Assembly: GCF_000482465.1 (NCBI RefSeq)
Contig: NZ_KI519420.1
Location: forward strand, 62,001 to 126,000
Origin: Runella limosa DSM 17973
Lineage (GTDB): Bacteria; Bacteroidota; Bacteroidia; Cytophagales; Spirosomataceae
Length of the DNA: 64,000 nucleotides
Direction: 5' to 3'
A program made the position numbers and the translations under genes. The notes under the pieces are model-generated. The model had not been told where the DNA came from, did not search any database, and worked only from the letters and a program-made list of their open reading frames with translations. Of this stretch, positions 7,847 through 14,646 are shown one piece after another. Every line of letters begins with the position of its first letter. The first letter of the stretch is position 1.

Positions 7847-8689
7847 ATGAAAACCAGTATCAAAACCATTTTTGCGGTGGTTGCACTTGCAGCCATGAAC
7901 CTCGCAACACCGACCTTCGCCCAAGGAGAAATCAAGGAACAATTGGTCGTTCCACTTTCAGACCCTTCTAAGCCAGGTAGTTTGCAGCTAAAAATTATCA
8001 GCGGTTCCATCAAAATTACGGGACATTCGGGCAAAGACGTCATCATCGACGCCACAGTTGAAGCCTACAACGGCAAGAAAACCGAAGGCAAAAACGATGA
8101 ACTGGCTACGGGCATGAAAAAATTGACAAGCCGTGGGGGGATTGAACTCACCGCCGAAGAACGCAATAACCACGTAAAGGTGACCTCCAATTTGATGAAG
8201 CGCCCAGTGGAGCTATCCATCAAGGTTCCTCAGCAGTTTTCGCTGCAAGTAGGCACCATCAATCAAGGGGATATTGTGGTTGAAAATGTAACGGGGACGT
8301 TGGAGGTGAACAACGTGAACGGCGCCATTACCCTCACCAACGTGTCGGGTTCGGCGGTAGCTACGACGGTCAATGGCGAAGTGAAAGCCAATTTCAAAAG
8401 CGTGACCTCCGATACTCCGATGGCTTTTACCTCGCTCAACGGTCGCATCGACGTGACGTTCCCACCTTCGGCGAAGTTTAACGTAAAACTCAAATCTGAC
8501 CGTGGCGAGATTTACAGCGATTTTGACGTGGATGCCGACAAAAGCGAGCCAAAATCCAACAAAGTCACCAAAGACGGCATGTACAAAGTAAGCATCGACG
8601 ACTGGATTCAAGGCAAGGTCAACGGTGGCGGTAGCGAAGTGATGATGAAAAACATGCACGGTAATATTTATATCCGCAAAGCGAAGTAG
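7847..8689 (+). CDS. Secreted DUF4097-like beta-helix protein, paralogue 5
   Basis: 280 aa from the ATG at 7847. The open frame extends 25 codons upstream into the previous gene, but only this start gives a signal peptide (residues 1-25, ends TPTFA-Q). Repeats such as INQGDIVVENVTGTLEV, VNGAITLTNVSG and VNGEVKANF predict a beta-helix. GEIYSDFDVD and the terminal NIYIRK match the other members. VNGGGSEV near residue 258 also occurs in the leftward paralogues (VNGGGPDI, VNGGGAEV), so this protein links the two operons. It is the last gene of the sigma B operon and is followed by a long imperfect hairpin. Confidence 0.78.
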   Translation: MKTSIKTIFAVVALAAMNLATPTFAQGEIKEQLVVPLSDPSKPGSLQLKIISGSIKITGHSGKDVIIDATVEAYNGKKTEGKNDELATGMKKLTSRGGIELTAEERNNHVKVTSNLMKRPVELSIKVPQQFSLQVGTINQGDIVVENVTGTLEVNNVNGAITLTNVSGSAVATTVNGEVKANFKSVTSDTPMAFTSLNGRIDVTFPPSAKFNVKLKSDRGEIYSDFDVDADKSEPKSNKVTKDGMYKVSIDDWIQGKVNGGGSEVMMKNMHGNIYIRKAK

Positions 8690-8697
8690 TTTTTTGA

Positions 8698-8774
8698 ACC
8701 ATATAAGACATATAAGAGCATATAAGTTGCTGAGAGCCTAGCTAGCTTATAATCTCTTATGTGTCTTATATGGT
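8698..8774. terminator. Long imperfect inverted repeat after the sigma B operon
   Basis: Two 29-bp arms (8698-8726 and 8746-8774) are complementary at all but about three positions and enclose a 19-bp loop. The arms begin ACCATATAAGACA and end TGTCTTATATGGT. No T-run follows directly. It may act as a transcription barrier or 3' stabilising hairpin, or may be a miniature palindromic element. Confidence 0.5.
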
Positions 8775-8805
8775 CGCAGAAATACGATTAACAAAAAAAA
8801 CTCCT

Positions 8806-8841
8806 GTCCGTAAGTGAACGAAAAATCGTCCATTTACGGAC
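8806..8841 (+). promoter_or_regulatory. Tandem GTCC-N6-G[GA]AC operator, copy A
   Basis: GTCC-GTAAGT-GAAC (8806-8819) is followed by a perfect-arm GTCC-ATTTAC-GGAC (8828-8841), 22 bp centre to centre, or about two helical turns. The same pair occurs at 17310-17344, 22432-22466 and 57873-57907. It is probably a dimer-of-dimers site for an enhancer-binding regulator. The second palindrome followed by T5 could also be misread as a weak terminator. Confidence 0.75.
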
Positions 8842-8895
8842 ATTTTTGCGTTCATACATTTACATAACTTTTTGATTTTTAGCAAAATAGAATCG

Positions 8896-8910
8896 TGGCA
8901 TAAGTATTGC
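8896..8910 (+). promoter_or_regulatory. Sigma-54-type promoter
   Basis: TGGCAT-N5-TTGC is a near-consensus -24/-12 element, with GG and GC 10 bp apart. It lies 62 bp downstream of the second operator centre and 39 bp before the ATG of the first small protein. It is the best of four such elements in the window. Confidence 0.75.
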
Positions 8911-8949
8911 CCCGTGCTGTAGATTAAGACATGAAACAGTATTTCCCCT

Positions 8950-9252
8950 ATGGCACATATCGCTATACCGATTCCGTCGAACCTTGAACGACAAGACATT
9001 GATGTACAGGTCAGCATCAATGGGCAACGGCAGGCTTTGCACTATCGGGTCGAGTCGTTTTATTGGGATGAATACGGGGTGCCTCCCGCCAACCGTGCCG
9101 ATTGCTTGAACCACATTATTTCAACGTATGACCAAAATTGGTCGCTGTATTACATCGGATTACCTACCGACAAGTCGATACAAGTGACTTTTGTCAGGAA
9201 AAAAGAACTGATTCTACTTTCACCTTTTTTGTATTCACTTCTAAATCCTTAA
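8950..9252 (+). CDS. Small conserved hypothetical protein, tandem paralogue 1
   Basis: 100 aa, with no signal peptide or membrane helix. It shares almost every block with the next gene: AHIAIPIP at the N-terminus, INGQ[RK]QALHYRVE near residues 24-37, FYWDE, and WSLYYIG near residue 64. The C-terminus diverges. It is probably a soluble cytoplasmic protein. I do not recognise the family. It is first in an operon controlled by a sigma-54-type promoter and followed by two ABC permeases. This position suggests a regulatory or accessory role linked to the permeases, but nothing in the sequence names a function. Confidence 0.75.
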   Translation: MAHIAIPIPSNLERQDIDVQVSINGQRQALHYRVESFYWDEYGVPPANRADCLNHIISTYDQNWSLYYIGLPTDKSIQVTFVRKKELILLSPFLYSLLNP

Positions 9253-9256
9253 CGAC

Positions 9257-9550
9257 ATGGCACACATTGCAATTCCGATTCCGACCCAGCTAGGGAAGCA
9301 AGACATTGAAATTGAGGTAACTATCAATGGTCAAAAGCAAGCCCTGCATTACCGTGTAGAATTGTTTTATTGGGATGAATGCGGCCTGCCCAGCGTTGAC
9401 CGTGCCGACTGCCTGCGGCATATTCTTTCATCGTATGACCACGATTGGTCATTGTATTACATAGGAGCTCCTACGGACGAATTTGTGCCTATTACCTTTG
9501 TCAAAAAAGAAGATTTAGAAAGGCAACACGCGTTGTTTCTCCAAAAATAG
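9257..9550 (+). CDS. Small conserved hypothetical protein, tandem paralogue 2
   Basis: 97 aa, starting 4 bp after the stop of its paralogue and ending 31 bp before the first ABC permease. It keeps the blocks AHIAIPIP, INGQKQALHYRVE, FYWDE, RADCL and WSLYYIG. The C-terminal tail (KKEDLERQHALF) is charged and unlike that of paralogue 1. There is no export signal. Retention of both copies with identical core blocks suggests selection on the core, perhaps as a heterodimer. Function is unknown. Confidence 0.75.
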   Translation: MAHIAIPIPTQLGKQDIEIEVTINGQKQALHYRVELFYWDECGLPSVDRADCLRHILSSYDHDWSLYYIGAPTDEFVPITFVKKEDLERQHALFLQK

Positions 9551-9581
9551 TGACGTAAAAAAACACATATCTCAGTAAGCC

Positions 9582-11996
9582 ATGCTTAAAAATTACCTAA
9601 AAATTGCCCTTAGAAACTTGTGGAAGAACAAAACCTATTTGTTCATCAACCTCATTGGAATGTCAGTAGCGTTTGGCGTTAGTAGTTTGTTGTTTTTGAC
9701 TACCTACGACATGCTCACCTACGATATGTTTCATGAAAAAAAGGGAGATATTTATCGGGTTTATGACAAAATCAACAATGCCGAAGAAACCAAATACGGC
9801 AATACCATGCCGCTACCGATGCGGACTGCCCTCAAATCCGATTACCCACAGGTAAAAGCTGCCACACGCATCGTGACAAGTCCAGGTCAAGTGTTAAAAG
9901 ATGACAAACTTATTAACAAAGGCATGGCGTTCACGGATGAAGATTATCTCAAAATGTTTGGGTATCAATTGCTCCAAGGAGATCCCAATAAGGCATTGAG
10001 CGAGTTGAGCAACGTGGTGTTGCGGGAGGATGTGGCCAAAAGTATTTTTGGGGAACAACCCGCCTTGGGAAAAACCGTTACCTTGATTTATGACAATCTA
10101 CCTCATGCGTTTGTGGTAAGTGGTATCCTTGAAAAAGGCCCAGAGAATACCAGTATTTCCAACGAAATGTTGGTGCGGATGGAGAACCTAGGCGAGTATA
10201 ACAACAACAAAGATCGCTGGGATGCAAGCCAAAATGCGTTGTACATCCAATTGGCAGAAGGAACCAATCCAGATACATTTGAGAAAGGGTTAAAGGCTTT
10301 TACGGCCAAATATTACAAAGGCAGCATCGAGCAGCTTAAAAAAGAAGGTGCAAAAATAGACGAACGCGGCGAGGTAATGAGTAACCGAATTATGAAGTTG
10401 TCGGATACGCATTTTGACACCAAAGTAGGAGGACGAGGCCGCGCCATCAACAAGTTCTTCCCGTATGTGTTGTTGATTGTGGGCATCGTGATTTTACTAA
10501 TTGCGGCCATCAATTTTGTCAATTTGTCCATCGCAAAATCGTTCGGGCGGGCCAAAGAAGTAGGAATGCGCAAAGCCCTTGGAGCGCTTAAAACCCAAAT
10601 TGTAGGTCAATTTTGGGGTGAAGCATTTATCATTTGTGTGTTTGCCTTTGGGCTTGGTATCGCGATTGCGTATTTGCTGAATACCCAATATAACGCGATT
10701 TTTAAAACCAGCATCACGCTCAAAACCATGACCGAGCCCATCTTGCTGGTAGCCATGTTGGGTTGTTTTGCCTTTATTACGCTCATTGCGGGCGGCTATC
10801 CTGCGTGGGCCGTTACCCGCTTTAATACGATTGAAGTACTGAAAGGTAAAATCAAACTCAGTAGCCGTTCGGGGGGAATTCGTAATTCGCTCATCGTGTT
10901 TCAGTTTGCTATGGCCGTGTTGCTCATTGCGTGTACGATGATTGTGTGGACTCAAATTAAATTTTTGCGCGACAAACCACTGGGTTTCAGTACGTCCGAA
11001 GTATATAGCATTCCGATTGGGAATGAGGTGTCTGGCAAGCGCTTGTTGCAGCATTTTCGGAACCGTTTGGCGGGGCAGCCGCGCATTTATAGCATGACGG
11101 GCTGTGATGTCAATTTGGGACGCGGGTTAGACGGGTCTTTTTCTAAATCAATGTTAGGGTTTGAACAAAATGGCCGTACCATTCAGACCAACATGCGTAC
11201 TGCCGACTACGACTACGTGAAAACGTTGGGCTTAAAATTGATAGATGGCCGCGATTTCTCGGAAGCATATCCTACCGATACCGTCAACTCGGTGGTTATC
11301 AACGAAACGATGGCCAAACAATTGGGCGTCAAAAATCCACTAGGCGTTATCCTCAATACGGAGAGTAAGGAAAAAGTCATAGGAGTGGTCAAAGACTTTC
11401 ATTTTGAATCACTTCACCGCGAAATAGAACCCGTTACATTCTTCATGAATGGCTTTGGGTTGAATTATTTGTTCATAAAAATTGCCCCTGACCATACCGA
11501 AGAAACCATCGCTTTGTTGAAGAAAACCTACCACGAAATCGCCCCAAAATCGGAATTTCAAGGGTCGTTTTTGGATGAAAATGCTGAAAACCAATACAAA
11601 AGCGAATCCCGCATGGCACAAATGTTTTTTAGTGCGGCTACGTTGGCGATTTTGCTTTCGTGCATGGGGTTATTTGCCATTGCCATTATGGTGATTTCGC
11701 AACGTACCAAAGAAGTGGGTATCCGCAAAGTGTTGGGAGCGTCGGTGGGTAGTATTACGCTGTTATTGTCGATTGACTTCCTCAAAATGGTGACCATTGC
11801 CATCGTCATTGCGTCGCCGTTGGCGTGGTGGGCTATGGATGCTTGGCTTGCTGATTTTGCCTACCGAACTCCAATTTACTGGTGGATTTTTGTCGTAACT
11901 GGTCTCATTGCGGTGGGTATCGCCTTTGCGACGGTGAGTATTCAAGCCATTGGAGCGGCCCTTTCTAACCCCGTCAAAAGTTTAAAAACGGAATAA
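9582..11996 (+). CDS. ABC transporter permease, MacB/FtsX type (permease 1)
   Basis: 804 aa. TM1 spans about 19-41, a MacB-type periplasmic domain about 45-285, and TM helices about 293-315, 345-367 and 385-410. A second half starts with a TM near 435-455, then a second periplasmic domain and three C-terminal TMs from about 690. The FtsX coupling-helix motif appears twice, KEVGMRKALG at 325-334 and RTKEVGIRKVLG from 708. The protein is thus a fused double permease with no ATPase domain. It would act as the membrane half of a mechanotransmitting exporter. It is the first permease in the sigma-54 operon, 31 bp after the small proteins and 4 bp before permease 2. Confidence 0.9.
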   Translation: MLKNYLKIALRNLWKNKTYLFINLIGMSVAFGVSSLLFLTTYDMLTYDMFHEKKGDIYRVYDKINNAEETKYGNTMPLPMRTALKSDYPQVKAATRIVTSPGQVLKDDKLINKGMAFTDEDYLKMFGYQLLQGDPNKALSELSNVVLREDVAKSIFGEQPALGKTVTLIYDNLPHAFVVSGILEKGPENTSISNEMLVRMENLGEYNNNKDRWDASQNALYIQLAEGTNPDTFEKGLKAFTAKYYKGSIEQLKKEGAKIDERGEVMSNRIMKLSDTHFDTKVGGRGRAINKFFPYVLLIVGIVILLIAAINFVNLSIAKSFGRAKEVGMRKALGALKTQIVGQFWGEAFIICVFAFGLGIAIAYLLNTQYNAIFKTSITLKTMTEPILLVAMLGCFAFITLIAGGYPAWAVTRFNTIEVLKGKIKLSSRSGGIRNSLIVFQFAMAVLLIACTMIVWTQIKFLRDKPLGFSTSEVYSIPIGNEVSGKRLLQHFRNRLAGQPRIYSMTGCDVNLGRGLDGSFSKSMLGFEQNGRTIQTNMRTADYDYVKTLGLKLIDGRDFSEAYPTDTVNSVVINETMAKQLGVKNPLGVILNTESKEKVIGVVKDFHFESLHREIEPVTFFMNGFGLNYLFIKIAPDHTEETIALLKKTYHEIAPKSEFQGSFLDENAENQYKSESRMAQMFFSAATLAILLSCMGLFAIAIMVISQRTKEVGIRKVLGASVGSITLLLSIDFLKMVTIAIVIASPLAWWAMDAWLADFAYRTPIYWWIFVVTGLIAVGIAFATVSIQAIGAALSNPVKSLKTE

Positions 11997-12000
11997 TCTT

Positions 12001-14463
12001 ATGATAACCAACTATTTAAAGCTGGCTTTTAGAAACGCGGTTCGACAGCCGTTTTATACGCTGGTCAATGTCGTTGGATTGACCATTGGGATGGTAGCGT
12101 GTTGGCTTTTGGCGACCTACTATTTTCACGAAAAACAATACGACACTTTTTTGCCACCTGCCAACCGCATTGCAGCGGCGGCGTTGGACTTGAAAATGGG
12201 CGATACCGAAGGCGTAACCACCAACACGCCACCGCCATTGGGAATGCGTTTGGCCGAATACCCAGAAGTCGAAATGACGGCACGGACGTTTGCGCTAGGC
12301 GATGTCCTAATTCGTCAAAGCGAAGGGGCGGAAAGCATCGTTTTTAGTGAATCCAATGCGTTGGCCGTTGATTCTACCTTTTTGTCGTTGTTTGAATTTT
12401 CGATGGTACAAGGCGATAAAAATGCACTCAATGCGCCGTTAAGCCTTGTTTTGACCGAAAAAATGGCACAAAAGTACTTCGGAACAACGCAGGCCATGGG
12501 GAAATCGCTTTCGCTTAACGATCGCTTGTTTAAGGTAACGGGAGTCGTCAAAGATCTGCCCACAAACGCTTCGCTTAACTTTGGTTTTTTGGCTCCCATC
12601 AAAGATTTTCGGGTGGTTGAAAACTTTATGTGGAGCTGGATATGGCTACAGGTGGATACGTGGGTGAAATTTCGTCAACCGTTGACCGAAACCAACATTA
12701 CCGCCCTTGAAACCAAGCTACCTGCCATGGTGCGCAAACACGCGCCTTCGGCTTTTCAGCGGGTAGGGCAGAATTTTGAAGAACAACTCAAACGCGGCGA
12801 CCGATACGATATTCGGTTGTTGCCGTTGACAAAACTTCACTTGGGTTATCCGCAGTTATCAAGTCGCCTCACTACGATAGGTGACGGAAACCAAGTTCGG
12901 ATGCTTGCCCTTGGTGGGCTTATCATTTTGTTGTTGGCCTGTGTCAACTTTATCAATCTATCGACGGCGCGGTCTATGAAACGTGTCAAAGAAGTCGGGG
13001 TTCGTAAAGCCTTGGGTTCTTCAAAAGGCAGCTTGGTAGGACAATTTTTGGTTGAGTCTTCGCTGCTGAGTGGTGTGGCATTTTTATTGGCAGCGGTAGC
13101 CACATGGAGTGTATTGCCCTTGTTTAACCAATTGACCCAAATTGCCTTTACGCCCGATGCGCTCTTTTCTATGGAGGTGATGCGCATTATCGTGGCGTTG
13201 CCAATCATAACAGGTTTGGTCGCAGGTTTGTACCCTGCGTTGTACCTGTCGCGTTTCAAAACCACCGATAGCATGAAGAAATCGACGGGTAGTGCCAACG
13301 GCGGTTTTAGCTTGGTGCGGAGCGGCTTGGTGGTGCTTCAGTTTTCGGTGGCGATTGTGCTCATGTTGGGCGTGACGGCCATGTACCGTCAGCTTTATTT
13401 TGGCCAACATTCCAAACTCGGAATGGAAAAAGAAAATGTGTTGATTATCAAAAACGGGCGACATTTTGCCAATCTGTCGGAGCGGGAGGTGTTTCGTCAA
13501 CAACTCAAACAGCTCCCCGAAGTCACCGAAGCTACTCATTCTACCTTTTTGCCTTCGTTGGGGAGTTTTGGTGATTTTTACGAACCCGAACAGGGCGAAC
13601 AAGCCAATGCCGTGGTTCAAAACTTACCCATAAGTTCGTTTATGACCGACGAGCATTTTGTGCCTACCTTAAAACTAGAAATCATTGCAGGACGCAACTT
13701 TCGCCCCAATAGCCCTGCCGACTCGGCGTCGGTGATTCTGAACGAAACGGCGGTGAAAGCCATTGGTTGGAAAAACCCCATTGGAAAATGGATGCGGTAC
13801 CCAGGCAATGCAAACCAGCGTTTTCAGGTGATAGGCGTCATGCGAGATTTTCATTTGGGGTCGGTGCGGACGGTGATAGACCCGACGGCGCTTTTTCACG
13901 AGTCATCAAAAACGTACCGAACGTGGGGTTCTTACCTCGCCGTTCGCCTACAGCTAGGAACCGAAAAGGCTACGATTCAGAAAGCCACTGACATGTGGAA
14001 ACGGGCGATTCCTAACGTGCCTTTTGAGTACGATTTCTTGGATGCGTCGTTTGCCAATTTATACCGTTCCGAACAACACACGGCTTCTATTATCATGGTT
14101 TTTACGGGGTTGGCTTTGTTTATTGGTTGTTTGGGATTGTTTGCCTTGGCTTTGTTTATGTCGGAGCAGCGCACCAAAGAAATCGGTATTCGGAAAGCGT
14201 TGGGCGCTTCGGTTTTTTCGGTAACGGCTCTTTTATCCAAAGATTTTTTGAAACTTGTGGCGATAGCGCTCCTGATTGCTTCGCCCATTGGGTATTATTT
14301 GATAGACAGATGGTTAGCCGATTTTGCGTATCGGATTGACATTGGTTGGGGCATGTTTGTGGCAACGGGGGCAGCGGCCTTATTGATTGCGCTTTTGACC
14401 GTAGGGTACCAGTCGTTTAAAACGGCTTTAACAAATCCCGTAAAAGCATTGAAATCTGAATAG
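12001..14463 (+). CDS. ABC transporter permease, MacB/FtsX type (permease 2)
   Basis: 820 aa, the longest of the set. It has the same double layout: TM1 at about 19-41, a first periplasmic domain, RVKEVGVRKALG before the central TM trio, a TM in VVLQFSVAIVLMLG, a second periplasmic domain, and RTKEIGIRKALGAS before the last TM trio. It ends NPVKALKSE. Its N-terminal RNAVRQPFYTLVN departs from the RNLWKNK pattern of most others. It starts 4 bp after permease 1, so translational coupling is likely and the two may form a heterodimer. No ATPase is adjacent. Confidence 0.9.
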   Translation: MITNYLKLAFRNAVRQPFYTLVNVVGLTIGMVACWLLATYYFHEKQYDTFLPPANRIAAAALDLKMGDTEGVTTNTPPPLGMRLAEYPEVEMTARTFALGDVLIRQSEGAESIVFSESNALAVDSTFLSLFEFSMVQGDKNALNAPLSLVLTEKMAQKYFGTTQAMGKSLSLNDRLFKVTGVVKDLPTNASLNFGFLAPIKDFRVVENFMWSWIWLQVDTWVKFRQPLTETNITALETKLPAMVRKHAPSAFQRVGQNFEEQLKRGDRYDIRLLPLTKLHLGYPQLSSRLTTIGDGNQVRMLALGGLIILLLACVNFINLSTARSMKRVKEVGVRKALGSSKGSLVGQFLVESSLLSGVAFLLAAVATWSVLPLFNQLTQIAFTPDALFSMEVMRIIVALPIITGLVAGLYPALYLSRFKTTDSMKKSTGSANGGFSLVRSGLVVLQFSVAIVLMLGVTAMYRQLYFGQHSKLGMEKENVLIIKNGRHFANLSEREVFRQQLKQLPEVTEATHSTFLPSLGSFGDFYEPEQGEQANAVVQNLPISSFMTDEHFVPTLKLEIIAGRNFRPNSPADSASVILNETAVKAIGWKNPIGKWMRYPGNANQRFQVIGVMRDFHLGSVRTVIDPTALFHESSKTYRTWGSYLAVRLQLGTEKATIQKATDMWKRAIPNVPFEYDFLDASFANLYRSEQHTASIIMVFTGLALFIGCLGLFALALFMSEQRTKEIGIRKALGASVFSVTALLSKDFLKLVAIALLIASPIGYYLIDRWLADFAYRIDIGWGMFVATGAAALLIALLTVGYQSFKTALTNPVKALKSE

Positions 14464-14533
14464 CTCCTTACCCCAATAGGGAGTTATTCGTCGATGTGTT
14501 TTATCTCCAAATCGGTTTTGAGTAACGAACACG

Positions 14534-14586
14534 TCGCGGTTGTGAGCAACCGCTCTCACGGTGCAAGCGGTTGCTCACAACCGCGA
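14534..14586. repeat. Perfect 21-bp inverted repeat with 11-bp loop
   Basis: Arms 14534-14554 (TCGCGGTTGTGAGCAACC...) and 14566-14586 are perfectly complementary. The element sits in the 183-bp gap between permeases 2 and 3. It differs in sequence from the GTTGCATGCAAC palindromes farther right and looks like a REP-type intergenic palindrome. No T-run follows, so intrinsic termination is doubtful. Confidence 0.65.
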
Positions 14587-14646
14587 TACGACGGCTAGTG
14601 CGCGATTTAAAAATCATTGTGACAAGAATAGCTAAACAACCTTAAT

